DNA from: Mya arenaria
Taxonomy: Eukaryota; Mollusca; Bivalvia; Myida; Myidae
Assembly: GCF_026914265.1 (NCBI RefSeq)
Contig: NC_069126.1
Location: forward strand, 34,205,225-34,269,224
Length of the DNA stretch: 64,000 nt
Direction of reading: 5' to 3'
Under the pieces are notes generated by a model. That model was not told the origin of the DNA. It searched no databases and was given only the letters and a program-made list of their open reading frames with translations. Of the stretch, positions 1 to 11,812 are shown piece by piece. Numbering within the stretch: the stretch's first letter is position 1; every line of letters begins with the position of its first letter. The position numbers were made by a program, and so were the translations under genes.

Positions 1-389
1 AAGTTTCTTAAAGAAGGAACTGAACTAAAATAATAATAACTTGTTTACCAACGTTTAAAACGTCAACAGGAAATTATGATATTCGTTAACATAAAAGCTC
101 TTTTCAGTCGACAACGGAAACCTCGCTTTAAACAAAACAAATTTGGTGGAGATGAACTGATGAAATTCCAATCTCAAGGAAGAATATTGCACTGTTTTGT
201 GTCGAAGCCATTAAACACAAATAGTACCTTTTTGTTTTGCTAACAATTTGGCACTACATTTATTTCCTTCTTCCCTACGATACAGGTCAATTTCTGAACC
301 TATCCTTATACGTGAAAAAACATAACCAGGACAGGGTGTTCATAAAATGTATAAATACGGACACTGGAGCTACATCAGTGGACATTACA
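1..389 (+). promoter_or_regulatory. Conserved upstream block of the A-type gene
   Basis: This stretch lies directly upstream of the intact A-type gene. It is recognisably shared with the regions upstream of the other A-type members: about 6940-7271 (+), 27301-27670 (-) and, more weakly, 47890-48220 (-). Shared landmarks are the AAACAAAACAAATTTGG motif followed by GAGATGAACTGATGA, a TTGTTTTG tract and ACGTGAAAAAA just upstream of the TATA box. Part of the conservation is simply common descent of the duplicated unit, so which bases are regulatory is not resolved. Confidence 0.6.
350..357 (+). promoter_or_regulatory. TATA box of the A-type gene
   Basis: TATAAATA lies 33 bases before the ATG at 390. 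The following ACGGACACTG is repeated at the same place before the gene at 34368 and, slightly altered, before the gene at 47882 (ATGGACATTG). Start-site spacing of about 30 bases would put transcription near 380 and leave a leader of only about 10 bases. An exact copy is at 54437-54444. Confidence 0.7.
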
Positions 390-1676
390 ATGGCATCCTT
401 AACATGGATAACACTGTTGTTTGCGACTCTACCCTCCATCCTTTGCACGGAGACTTGCGACAACAAGTTCGAGTACGAGTTTGGCGTGCTTCAGAAGCTC
501 GAAATGCTTGAGAAGGAAAAGACTCACTTGGCGACCGAACTAAACGTGCAAGCGTATACCAACAGGGCGCTTGCAGACCAAGTTAGTGCTCTCACAAGAC
601 AAGTGACAGGTAGGGAAAAAAATCATGATGTGTATTTATTTTCACTAATGTTAAGTTATGTTTCGTTATATTACATTCACATACTCGATAAATGTAAACG
701 CAATGTTCAGTTTAAATATATTTTGCTAACTGTATTGGTTCTCGCTACTTAGAGTATAATTGATAACAAATGAAAAAATCAAATACAACTAATCATATTA
801 AGATTAATTCAAAGAAATTGTATGAGATTTATTAAAAACCTTAATCGAAGACTAATAGTAACATAAATTGTGTTTAGTTGCGTTATTCTTATGACATCTT
901 TATAATTTCCAATGCACTGAATAATAACTTTAGTGTCCAAACAGATTTGACGAAATGAAATTGCACTTTATTTTTACTTGTTGCTAGGCGTTTCCCTGCC
1001 ATTCCATTTATTTCCGATCAGTTTTGCAAATATTGATGTAGCGACGGAGAATACTTAATTGTTAATATCATCGTTTTCAGAGTTCATTAATAACACACTA
1101 AATGGATTGTTGAATCGGGGTTTCCAAAATACTTCTCTGTCGAATGGAAGCACATACATTCGATGGGGACGGACGTCCTGTCCTTCTAGCCGCCAGATGG
1201 TTTACGAAGGATATGCAGGAGGATCACACTATCAACACACTGGTGGAGGCGCGAATTATTTGTGCCTTCCGAAAGATCCAATGCATGGTGAACAGGCTTC
1301 GCTTGGTCACTCATACGTCTATGGGGCAGAATACGAAACAGGTTCAACTGTTTTCAACAATATTTATGAACACGATGTTCCATGTGCAGTATGCCTGTCT
1401 TCAAGCACGAGTCTGCTGATGATTCCCGCTCGGACCGAATGCTATAATGGATGGACGAAAGAGTATTCTGGTTACTTGATGTCAGATAAATACAGCCACC
1501 CACGACGCGAGTACGTTTGCATGGATGGGAATCCAGAAGCGACCGGTAGTTCTAACAATGATAACGGTGCTCTGTTCTTTTTTGTCGATGCAAAGTGTGG
1601 CTCCTTACCCTGTCCTCCATACGTTAATGGCAGTACGCTGACCTGTGTCATGTGCTCATACTCAACTAACAATTAA
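390..1676 (+). CDS. Secreted short-chain collagen C4-like protein, A type, intact (exons 390-609 and 1081-1676)
   Basis: The product is a predicted secreted, disulfide-rich protein of 271 residues; its molecular function is unknown. Exon 1 opens with MASLTWITLLFATLPSILC, a good signal peptide, followed by TETCDN and a heptad-like stretch (about residues 25-72) likely to form a coiled coil. The donor is CAG|GTAGGG and the acceptor TTTTCAG at 1080, joining in phase 1. Exon 2 holds the conserved domain from about residue 98, with landmarks TYIRWGRTSCP, GGGANYLCLPKDP, YGAEYET, DVPCAVC, MIPARTECYNGW, GYLM and CGSLPCPPY, and ten cysteines. Sequons at N77, N90 and N95 suggest glycosylation. There is no Gly-X-Y tract. 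I chose the ATG at 390 over upstream in-frame starts because it follows the TATA box and begins the signal peptide. An exact coding copy lies at 54477-55763. Confidence 0.88.
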
Positions 1677-2574
1677 GTGCCCGTTAAATGTCAATGGCGT
1701 AAAAGAGTTGTATCATATTTTTGTATATGAACTAAGCTACATTTTAGTCCTAACCTGTGTAAACAAGAGTTTATTTGTTTTCATTACAAAACATAACATT
1801 TTTAAATATGTCAGGCATATTGGCAGTAGACTGTTACATACCATGTCTTAATCATGATTGTTTCTGTTAAGTTTTATTGAAGTGTTTTGGCCTGTACTTC
1901 AATTAAAATCAGCAAGTTCAACTTTGCATAAAATTGTAATTTGTTTTTACATTAAAAATGATTACGTTTTGTCTATCTATTATACAAAGTGTTTGTTTAG
2001 TAGTTAGCAGCTTCGTATATGTAATGATTTATATGGATAGGTATCCTTTGACGACCTGATAAATACTGATATTCACGCATTACTTTACATTTTTAGTTAT
2101 AACTATTGGTATTATTGCATTCTGTTTAAAATGTGATATGTTTACGCAAGGTGTTCAGCTTTTAAATTTGGTTTTAAATATTCATGATTGTGATCAAATT
2201 CTTTAAAGCTTATTTCTACTGCTTTGATTGGTACGGAGAAAAGCAAGTTCGTTATTGTCACATCCTTGGCATCTCTTTCTTCGACATTGTTGGTGAAGGC
2301 CTTGGTGTCATGCTTAATCAAAATGTTTTCAATGCCATTCATGTTAATTTGAAACACCGTTCAGTATTTCCGACCACAATTTCGTACTCATGTTAACACT
2401 GACGATGAACGTAAACGTCACACAAACCATAACACTAATAGAAGTTATTCAATTTTGGATTCTTTGTACGCATTTTTGCTAGATTGCGTTCTATTGAAGT
2501 TTAAGTATTTACGTCTTACTTTGTATTGGTGCTTTGTCTTGTGGAAATAAAAGTTTAACCAAATGCATTTTTTA
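1677..2574 (+). other. 3' flank of the A-type gene
   Basis: No gene is visible. The first clear AATAAA on this strand is at 2546-2551, about 870 bases after the stop, so the transcript may have a long 3' UTR; an ATTAAA near 1911 is an earlier candidate. The sequence reads open for short distances on both strands near 2142-2396 without a recognisable domain. Confidence 0.4.
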
Positions 2575-3015
2575 ATGTATTAACTGCGTTATATGTTTGA
2601 TCATGACCTTGTTCACTAGGAAAATTTGACAGTGTTATATGTTGAATAACAATCTTGCTCACAAAGAGAAGTGGACATTATTATATGTTTAATCATCAGT
2701 TTACGAAATAGGGGCGTTGACAATGTTATATGTTTGATAAAGATCTTACTCACTAGAAGAATTTGTCAGCGTTGTATCTTTGATAACAAACTTGCTTACT
2801 AGGAGAAGTTGACATCGTTATATGTTTGATCACGAGCTTGCTTACTAGGAGAAGTTGACATCTTTATATGTTTGATCGAGAGCTTGCGAGCTAGGAAACG
2901 ATGACAACGTAACAGATTTGATATCGAGCTTGCTCACTAGGAGAAGTTGACAGAGTTTTATATTAGATAACGAGGATGCTTTCTAGTAAAGGTTGACATT
3001 GTTATATGTTTGATT
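2575..3015. repeat. 46-bp minisatellite, about 9.5 units
   Basis: Tandem units of 45-47 bases are built on GTTATATGTTTGATCACGAG, then CTTGCTCACTAGGAGAAGTTGACA with some variation. Units diverge from one another by roughly 10-30 percent. The same unit, more decayed, recurs at 3890-4600 and 48690-49960, and reversed at 52975-53310. An exact copy of this array is at 56662-57102. Confidence 0.9.
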
Positions 3016-3889
3016 ATATTATCAATAGTAAAGCAAGTTGAGATGAAAGCTTGGAAGCTACTGGTTTGTAATACTTGACTTTTGTGAGAGCTTGAAAGCG
3101 TTCTTGTAAAAGTCACAAATGTCAAGAAATAAAAGCATTGTTTTAATGTTTACCACATAACGAGGAACTATAGATCACCTCCGTTATCGTGATTACAAGC
3201 TTGAAACTAAAAATTACAAATATTCCTCAGCTTCTTAGGGGCATACGATTGTAGAGCGACGATCAAGTGTAAAATAATACAAGCTACTTGACATCACACA
3301 GTAAATGTGAGCTTATATATCAAACAGTTTCATCACTTTTAAACTCACATTTGTATGATATATACATACTCAAAGAAAGCATCTACTTTTTGTTTATCAA
3401 TATATGAATGCATGTGGCAAAATGTCACACACTTATGCTAACTATGAGGTCTTTTGTACGTATAGCGATATGGCTTGGTATCTTGGTATCTTGGTATATT
3501 TATAAATCCAAAACAATCCTTATGTAACTTTTATATAACAAACATACATTGACGATGTCGGAAACGTTCGATTAAGACCAGTTCCATACCTAAACATTCA
3601 TCCGAACGTACGATTTGCTTGTGAAAAAGAATTTACCAAAAAAGATGATGATTTGTTCCGAATTGTCATTACTAGAGTAATCTAGCTCGGGTGAGTGATC
3701 TATGAACCTTTGGATCAAAGTTACCTGTACAAGTTAACGTTTATTTCAAACACACAGTGATATATGAATTTATAATGATAACATATATACCTTTAAACAA
3801 AACATGAACAAAATATATTCACGGGTATATTAGAAATGGAGTGTTCAGGTGTAAAACGTTAAAGGAGTATTAAGATTTAGACACGAGCC
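3016..3889. other. Non-coding spacer
   Basis: I see no gene or clear repeat. A short duplicated TCTTGGTA run lies near 3480, and GTAAATGTGAG recurs inverted as CTCACATTT about 40 bases later near 3303-3352. Confidence 0.3.
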
Positions 3890-4600
3890 TCATTTTACGG
3901 AGTGTTGACAGTGTTTCATGTTTGTACACTATCTGGCGAGGTAGTGGTAGTCTACAGGTTTGTAAATTTGGGGTAGATCTTGAATGCTAATTGTGTTGCA
4001 AATTTGATTGTCAGGTGGCCAACAATTAATTGTTGACAGTGTAGCACGAGCTAGTTTAAGTTAAAAATGTTGTTCTTTTAGTCACTAGCTTGAAAGCAAA
4101 TGATTGTTGAAAATGTTGCAAGATAGGGCGAGAACTCGCAAGATACTGTTTACAGTTATGTATGCTTGAGCGCGAGCCAGTGTGCTAGGGATTGTTGACA
4201 ATGCTACACAATTCGGCGCAAGTAAGTAAGTAAGGGGTTAAAAGTGTTATAAGTTTGGGCTTGTTACGTGATTTGACGTGAACCTGACTATTGACACTGT
4301 TGAACATTTAGTCAGAAATTTGCACGCTAGACAACATAGCAAGCGTTGTACGTTTTTTGGTGAGAAAGGGGGTGATGACAGTGGTGAAGGTTTGGTCTGG
4401 AGCTTGTACGCAACGTAGCGTTGACAATATTGCATGTTTGAAAGCAAGCTCATCATGAACTTGCAAAAAATGGAACACTTTTATTTACGTTACCAATGAG
4501 TGTTTTATGATTGATTCCTAAAATGCAAGACAGGGGTTCCGATGTTATACGTTTGGACTAGTCTTGCAAAAAAGGAGGCGCTGATAATGTCACACATATA
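3890..4600. repeat. Decayed minisatellite related to the 46-bp array
   Basis: Motifs such as GTTGACAGTGT, GCGAGCTAG, TTTGGTC and GAGCTTG recur every 45-75 bases with insertions between them. This is the same family as 2575-3015 and especially 48690-49960, where GGTTTGGTCTGGAGCTTGTA has a near match close to 49840. Duplicate at 57977-58687. Confidence 0.7.
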
Positions 4601-4749
4601 AATGCTTTTAATGAACTGCTAAAATCAAACTGGGAGTGCTATTTTCATATTTTAGATGACGGATTTTGAACATCTAAATTATATCTAGCATTTTTGTGAA
4701 GTATGTTTGCTCACGCCTGGTCAGGACACTATGTATGTTGGTACATAAA

Positions 4750-6400
4750 TTGGTATTTTAAATGCAGTGCTTTATGTGTAGTGACCTAGATGGTGACCTA
4801 GATTCAGAAAATAAATGTTAATTTTTTGTTTAATGTTTCGCGTTACACTTTATTGTTATATACATATACATGAGACGTTACGTACAAGCATTATATTGGA
4901 TCTAGCCGTATTTTTTCATGCAGATGCCAATGCAAATCCGATTAAATCTTGATTGATGAGTATCAGTGTTGTATACGGTTTATGCCTTAATTGATTTCAA
5001 TGTGAATGCCGGTAAAAGTAAAACAAATTTCTTATGCTGTTAAAAGGGATATAACATCTCAAAGTCCCATTTCACGCATTTTTCATTTGAGAGATGAAAG
5101 CAGTAATCAAAACATAACTGCTTGACTTGAATACACTGTCACAGAGATTGGTTTTACCTAAAAATGATTTCGCATAAGCAAAGTTAACACATTTCTTATT
5201 TCATTCAAAAGCTTTCTTTTGAAGGAAACCTTGCTGTTTCATAAATGAAGAACGAATCAGAAGGACACCATAAAATAGTAGTGTTCGTTTTATCAAATCT
5301 AAGGTTTATGTATGTATTGACTCTAAAGACATAAGTCTTTAAGTAAGTTCAAACTAAATATAGCTACTATGTATACAGTATCTACTTTAAACCAAGATTA
5401 AACCTGTAAATAAAAACATTTTGTAACGTACGTTCCAAAACTATGTCAGAGAATTTGAACATGATCTCGCGGGCACTGATTGGCGAAACGCAAATTATTA
5501 AAATAATTAGTTGTCGCTAATGAAATATTTCATTTCGTTGCATGTGATAAAGTGCTGCATGGAAAAATTTAAAGCAAAACAACAAGTGAGGCTGCTTGTT
5601 TTATTTCCGTATTGTCTTTTTGTTTTTTGTTTTTACAAAAAATACATGTGCAAATGACCTCTGATTGGGATTTCCTTAAATATTCTTCCTTAACTTTTGA
5701 ATGTTAAATTCTTCCTTCTTCGCGTTGTTACAGTTACAACACACTGTAGTATGGGGATTTACCTATTTCATATTGAGATGCAAACCTTAGATTACTTGTA
5801 TTTCTTCAACGAAACGAGGAAATTTTCATAAGCTTTATTTAGGTCAAAATTATGCCTGGCTTTTGCTACTTTAGAAAACTTTAGAAAACACCAAATATGT
5901 GCTTAAAGCATTTTTAATACGCAATTGAAGATACATGAAAAAACTATTTGGAAATCACTGTTCCCAAATTATGTTATTTTCTCAAATTTAATATACTTCT
6001 TTAACTGTAGAAAAATTTAAAGTCATAACGTGGACAAGCCCATCAATCAAAATAAACACTATTACAAGGCGAGGCTTTTGTCAGTTAAAATGTTATTGAA
6101 TTAAGCGTTTTGAAAAGACAATCAGCAATGACTTTTTTTTTGGGGGGGGGGGGTCACCTTTTAAGACTTGGAGATAAATACTCACAATAAGCCTTCTTTT
6201 AAACGATGAGGCAAGATCTTTTCATGTTGGTCCTAGTTTATTTACTGAAATCATCTATAAGAATATTTAAACAATATTAAAAATATAGGTTTTGAGCTTG
6301 AGGGTCAACTCGGCATAAGTACCTCACTCTTTCAGTTTATAAGAAAGCATATGAGTAGAGAATACCTCACACAGAATGGACGTTGCAGTACCATTGCGAG
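4750..6400. other. Spacer block shared by several cluster modules
   Basis: No gene is visible. The block is a diverged duplicate of 12600-14500 and 50240-52420. Shared landmarks include GGGGATTTACCT, GAGATGCAAACC and TAGATTACTTGTA (5752-5800 and 13816-13864), and AACGAGGAAATAAAC-like text near 52305. It lies between the minisatellite and the promoter of the following gene. T9G12 at about 6131-6152 has the same length in the duplicate near 60220. Confidence 0.7.
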
Positions 6401-7271
6401 TAATTAAACTTAAACAAAGTGACAGAAAAATATCGAGAATACGAGGAGGGAATGGACAGTAAAGTACCATTAATCATTCACAAAGTAAATATCGATGAAT
6501 GACTGGAATGAAACGTAAGAAGTAAAAACAAACAACAGCAGAAAGCAGGCACTGATGTTAAACCCTGTGAATCTGGCCGATCTTTGGTAATTTCATAGAA
6601 TTCAACCAATCAAGTAATTAAATCAGATACTTAGTAAACATCTTCAGATACCTGTTTATTGTCTAACATGAGCCTATGCTTCCATTTAAATATTGAGATC
6701 AAAGCCATGCTGTCATTTTGTATTTGGTAACTTTTGTCAACACAATATTAAATATGAAATCTGCTATGCTAAAGAAAATGTTATTGTGATGAAATTACAC
6801 ACATTAGCCAAAACGCACTCAATACATAAAAAGGTACATATTTTATCTACTGTTCAGAGTTTTGTAATATGAAACATCCTTAGTATCCCAAAGAATAAAA
6901 AGTAACTAAATGGGTTTCACATCATCGCCTGACATTAGACTGGACTTTAATAACATGTTTACCATCGTTTCAAACGTCCACAGGAAATTATGATATTCGT
7001 GAACATGAAAACTCTTTTCAGCCGACAACAAAAACCTTGCTTTAAACAAAACAAATTTGGTGGAGATGAACTGATAAAATTACAATCTCAAGGAAAAATA
7101 TTGCACTGTTTTTATGTCAAAGTCATTAATAAAAAGTAGTACTTTTTATATTGTGTACAATTTTGCACCACGTTTATTTCCTTCTACTATAAGATACATA
7201 CAGTTGCTGAACATATCATTATACGTGAAAAAAATAATACGGACACTGACGCTGCACTAGTGGACATAACT

Positions 7272-8313
7272 ATGGCATCCTTTTCGTGGATAACACTTTG
7301 GTTTGCGACTCTACCCTCCGTCCTTTTCATGGAGATTTGCGAGAAAAAGTTCGAGTACGAGTTTGGCTCACTTGGCGACCGAACTAAATGTACAAGTGTA
7401 TACCAACAGGGCGCTTGCAGACAAAGTTAGTGCTCCCACATGACAAATAAAAGGTAAGGAAAAATAAAGTAGGATGTGTATTCTTTTCTTTTTTACATGC
7501 ACATACACGATAACAATGTAAACGCAATCAAACGCACCTTCAGTTTAGAAATATTTGCTAACTTTATTGATTCTCGCTAAAGAGAGTATGTAATAAGCAT
7601 TTCAATAATTGATAACAAATGAAAAACTAAATATTACTAATTGTTTCAAAATTAATTCAAAAAAGTGTAAGAGATTTATTGTAAACCATAATCGAATACT
7701 AATCATAACACAAATCGTGTTTAGTTGCGTTATACTTATGACATATTTATAATTTCCAATGCGTTTAATAATAAATTGAGTGTCCAATTAGTTTTGACGA
7801 AATGAAATTGCACCTTATATTTCCTCGTTGCTAGGCGTTTTCCTGCCATTCCATTTATTTCCGATCAGTTGTGCAAACATTGATGTAAAGACGCAGAATG
7901 CTTATTTGTTTTTATCAACGATATTCGAAACCGGTTCATCAAAATCACATTAAATGGATTGTTTAATGGGGATATCAAAATACTTCTCTCGAGTGACACA
8001 CTGGTGGAGGCGCAAATCATTTGTGCCTTCCGAAAGATCCAATGCCTGGTGAACAGGCTTCTGGTTGTAACGGAGCATACGTCTATGGGACAGAATACGA
8101 AACGGGTTCAACTGTTTTTTACCAACGTTTATGAACACAATGTTCCATGTGCAGTATGCCTGTCTTAAAGCACGGATCTGCTGATGATTCCAGCTCGAAC
8201 CGAATGCTATAATGGATGGACGAAAGAGTATTCTGGTTATTTGATGTCAGAATATTACCAATATCAACGGCGTGGGTACGTTTGCATGGATAGGAATCCA
8301 GAAGCAATCTGCT
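7272..8313 (+). pseudogene. A-type C4-like pseudogene (exon 1 7272-7453, exon 2 about 7934-8313)
   Basis: The start MASFSWITLWFATLPSVL and the motif FEYEFG match the intact gene, and the upstream promoter block is present. A deletion of about 37 bases after FEYEFG removes the coiled-coil core and shifts the frame. In exon 2 the acceptor AG is lost, the segment carrying YIRWGRTSCP is deleted, a stop follows the VPCAVCLS motif, and similarity ends at about 8313, so the C-terminal CGSLPCPPY region is missing. This is clearly a dead copy. Its duplicate at 61358-62400 differs at several bases, the highest density of differences in the whole repeat. Confidence 0.9.
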
Positions 8314-8799
8314 AAGACGTAAATGGGTTCAAACACTCTGATAGCAGTTAAATGATAAAAATGATAATAATAGCGTTCTTATCAAGATGTACATTTGAAA
8401 TGTTGTCACATATTCTTCGAATTATGACAGATATGTAGATATCAAAACAATGTAAACATATAGCCATTTCCTATTACATCTTCGTCGTTGGTATAAGTAT
8501 ATCAATAGTTGGCGTATATTTAAAGTCATCAAAAAATTAACTGAGCTGACATTGTTAACGAAGCCAATTAGTAAAGATGGCTCTCTCTTCCGATGTATTT
8601 GATATTTACCATTATTGATCAGAATTAATAAAACAGGTCTATAATAGGTGGATGAATAATATAAAATAATTGTTATGTTTGTATCTATGATGTATGTTAT
8701 ATAAGGGTTTGAATGCTATATGTTAAATATCTATAGTTATTCGAGGTCGCCTTGCAAGGGTCAGTTTTATACTGCAATTTTATCTATTAAGCAGTATTA

Positions 8800-9064
8800 C
8801 CAACGACCAAGTGATTCTTGTAGTTATGTTATTTTTCTCCAATCATTAAGTAAATAAGCATTTAATTACATACGGTGTAAATGTGTCTTACAAAACAAGG
8901 TACTTATGTTTAAGTGATCTTTTTCCGGCATATGTCAGCTGTGGTAATATCATTTTAATTAGCATAGTATCGTTATTGCTTATAACAACATGCACGATCT
9001 AGTTTCTTGTTACATAAACAAAACGTCGTTGGCCACCAAGACGCACTAAAAAAACTCCGTAAAA
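8800..9064 (+). promoter_or_regulatory. Conserved upstream block of the B-type genes
   Basis: This stretch matches 16600-16870 well, sharing TATGTTTAAGTG, GTCAGCTGTGGTAATAT, CACGATCTAGTT and ACAAAACGTCGTTGG. It precedes a B-type C4-like gene in both places, so it probably carries the B-type promoter. A weak TATAACA element at about 8980 is a possible TATA box. The preceding 8314-8799 shows no gene. Confidence 0.55.
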
Positions 9065-10228
9065 ATGTTAATAATTTTAGTGAGTTTATTAGGATTATGC
9101 TTTGCGCAAGATCCGCAATGGCATCAATGGACGGAGCCTTCTTGTTACAGATCAAACCGCTTCGAGTACCAGTTTGGTATGCTGGAAAACTTGAAAGCCT
9201 ACAGTGGGAAAAGAACGAACTGGTTTCGAAAGTAGCCTCTCATATTTTTCTCGTGGACACGTTATCAAAAAAGATTAATGGTGTGTTTATAAAGTTGTTT
9301 TGCAAATACCAAATATATGCGTCCATTTATTTAAAAACATTAATTAGTCACTAGAAGTAATTAATTAATTAGCAACCAATTGACATGGCATACGTTTGAG
9401 ATTATATTATATTTGTGTAACATATTTTAAGCAAAAAAGGGACATACTTTTATTTTGACATTAAAATCTGTATTTGTACGCTGTTCAATTGATTTACAAA
9501 AGGTATATATTCAATAACAATGCAGTGTATTGTGCAATTTTCAACGAAAGTCATACGACATGTGCGTATACCATTTGAAGTGTCGATTCGACTTTCAGTT
9601 GTAAAGAAACATATTTTACTTCAATTTCAAAGGCCAAAATCCTGATACATGAACTCATAATACAGTTAAAAATATCAAAGAACTTAACGATCCCGGTGGT
9701 AATACCTACAACCGCTGGGGAAGGACGTCGTGCCCAAATGATTCAAGCACTGATATCGTCTATAAGGGGTTTGCTGGCGGAGGACCACATAAGCAACCTG
9801 GTTCCGGTACCAACTACCTGTGTCCACCTAAAGATCCACAGTGGGGTAAAGATACGTCACCGTCATTCAAGGGTTTTGTTTTTGGCGCCGAGTATCAATG
9901 ATATGGAACATTTTTGGACCATTTGAAAGACCACGATGTACCTTGCGCAGTATGCAGGACGATAGGAACCAATGTTCTGATGATTCCTGCCAGACTCGAA
10001 TGTTATGAAGGATGGAGTAGAGAATGCCATGGTTATTTAATGACCGAGCGGGATATCCACCTGTCTAATAAAAAGTATATTTGTACGGATGGCGAGCCGG
10101 AAGCACGAGTTGGGACACACGAAACTTCAGACAACGCTCTATTTCATTTTCAAGAAGCTTTGTGCGGCTCCCTACCTTGTCTGCCATACATTCGAGAACT
10201 TACCTCTGTAATCTGTTTATATGGCTAA
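9065..10228 (+). pseudogene. B-type C4-like gene, damaged (exons 9065-9280 and 9666-10228)
   Basis: Exon 1 starts MLIILVSLLGLCFAQDPQW, an excellent signal peptide, followed by SCYRSNRFEYQFGMLENLKA, the B-type equivalent of FEYEFGVLQKL. The frame then slips by one near 9190; the conserved text resumes as EKNELVSKV and ends KKING at a GT donor (9281) in phase 1. Exon 2 follows an AATACAG acceptor and reads VKNIKELNDPGGNTYNRWGR and then the whole domain, including DVPCAVC, MIPARLECYEGW, GYLM and CGSLPC. One in-frame TGA interrupts it at 9899-9901, just after FGAEYQ. AATAAA at 10286 is a likely poly(A) signal. The frame slip and TGA are also in the second copy, so they predate the duplication or are real sequence. 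Gene death is recent. Confidence 0.85.
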
Positions 10229-10403
10229 TCTTAAGGATTTTATTTATATTATAGTCATAAGGTTTATTTCATTTCAAAGCAAAGAAATAAAGCATTTCGA
10301 GGAAACCTTGCGAAAGAGTTCTGAACAAAAGTAATTCAATATGTCAATTATCTGTAATCAAAATAAAACTGTATGTAATATGTGGACATAATTTATTTTG
10401 ACC

Positions 10404-10450
10404 CTCGGCGACGTAGCTCAATGGGAGATATTCATAGCCAGGACGGTCAT
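10404..10450 (+). repeat. Possible tRNA-derived SINE head
   Basis: GGCGACGTAGCTCAATGGGAGA contains an A-box-like TAGCTCAATGG, followed about 30 bases later by a poor B-box-like GGTCATTCGAAA. No cloverleaf can be closed, so it is not a functional tRNA. A degraded SINE head is the best guess. The rest of 10229-10924 holds nothing I recognise. Confidence 0.3.
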
Positions 10451-10924
10451 TCGAAAATAAATCTTTGATCTTATCTTAAGCGAAACATACTTAAAATAAC
10501 TTAGCAGGCCGGGCTTTCTCATTTTTGATTTTACACATATTTGTACTCTGACTTTTAACCTAGTATTTATTAAAGCATTGTAATTTATTGAGACGATTAC
10601 TTATTTGAATACAAAATGTAATAATATTAAAACAAACACATACATACAAACATATTACTGTTCGATGATCAGAGATTAATACAATGTAGATAGCTAGGAT
10701 GTAGATATATGGTGTCTTCATGCTTTGATTTCAAATCTTGGAAACGTTGTTTTGTGTGTGCAACTTTGTTTTAAGATGACTCTTAAGATGCGGGCGTTTG
10801 GAGACCTGGCGATTTACGATAACATTTAACCTCTAAAATTCAACGGAATATCGATAGTTTAAATGATACTTGCAAGTCCAAACTATTCAAATTAGCTTGA
10901 ATATAAAGTTTTTTTTTTTTAATT

Positions 10925-11812
10925 TTAGCTCCATTTAGTCCATTGACATATGCCCCTTTTTCAACTTAAAATTTACGTTAAAGTTTGCGTACTACCTAAA
11001 ATATTTTCAAAGTCCATTTACATCTGGCTTTGAAACTTTGAACGCTTGTTAACCATCATGCCCCCAACGTGTACACTGGAGGAGGTAACTCTATAAAGCA
11101 TTTTGACAAAATTATGCCCCTTTTTCGACTTAGAATTTACGTTTAAGTTTGCGCATCACCTCAAATACTTTCAAAGTCCATTGACATCTGGCTTTGAAAC
11201 TTCGCACACTTGTTAACCATCATGCCCCCAACCTATACACAGGAGGAGGTCACTGTATCAAGCATTTTGACAGAATTATGCCCCTTTTTCGACTTAGAAT
11301 AATTTACGTTAATGTTTGCGTATCACCTCAAATATTTTCAAAGTCCATTGACATCTGGCTTTAAAACTTCGCACACTTGTTTACCATCATGCCCCAAACC
11401 TGTAAACACGAGGAGGTCACTGTATCAAGAAGTTTGACAAAATTATGCCTCTTTTTCGACTAAGGATTTACGTTAAAGTTGGCGTACCACCTATGATAAT
11501 TTCAAAGTCCATTGATGTATTGCATTGAGACTTTATACAATCATGGTATTCAACCACCCAAGCTAATTGAATAACCAAGTTAGATAACTGTATGTTGCAA
11601 ATAATGGCCTTTTATTATTAGACTTAAAAAATCAGGTTAAAATTCTGCATGTAACCAGATTTATGTTTATATCTCAGCACATCATGTATTGCATTGAAAT
11701 CTAATCTAACAGTGATCCATGCATGTTTGCCAAAACTTTTTAATCCTTACACTGAAAAGCGGCGGAATAGTCGAGCGCGCTGTCTCTGTGACAGCTCTTG
11801 TTAAAGTGACTA
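10925..11812 (+). repeat. Non-autonomous element with ~165-bp internal tandem repeats
   Basis: Units starting TGCCCCTTTTTCGACTTAGA recur at 10951, 11115, 11279 and 11446, giving a period of 164-167. The right end reads GAATAGTCGAGCGCGCTGTC, then TCTGT, GACAGC and TCTTGTTA, with a GCTGTC/GACAGC hairpin. The element at 37120-37790 has the same terminus and period. I recognise this as a common molluscan repeat but cannot assign a superfamily with certainty. Confidence 0.75.

Larger units (their letters stand above)
1..9913. repeat. Left copy of a >=9.9-kb near-identical segmental repeat
   Basis: The sequence from the first base to 9913 is repeated in direct orientation at 54088-64000 with a constant offset of 54087. 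By eye I find only about ten differences: base changes at 717, 5727, 7158 and about 9670, and six more changes (two of them single-base indels that cancel) between about 7228 and 7560. Both copies run off the window, so neither outer boundary is visible. The unit carries one intact gene, two broken relatives, and the minisatellites between them. It is either a young tandem duplication or an assembly duplication. Confidence 0.97.

Noticed and set aside
237-389. In-frame extension upstream of the ATG at 390
   Set aside because: It begins with TTG, runs through the TATA box, and would bury the signal peptide. The ATG at 390 is aligned with the start of all paralogues.
2142-2396. Open frames on both strands, with HEYEIVVG-like text on the - strand, recalling farnesoic-acid methyltransferase-type domains
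   Set aside because: Only a few residues agree, no second motif follows, and a stop interrupts at once. Too weak to annotate.
10404-10450. A functional tRNA gene
   Set aside because: Only an A-box-like segment is good; the B box is poor and no acceptor or anticodon stems form.
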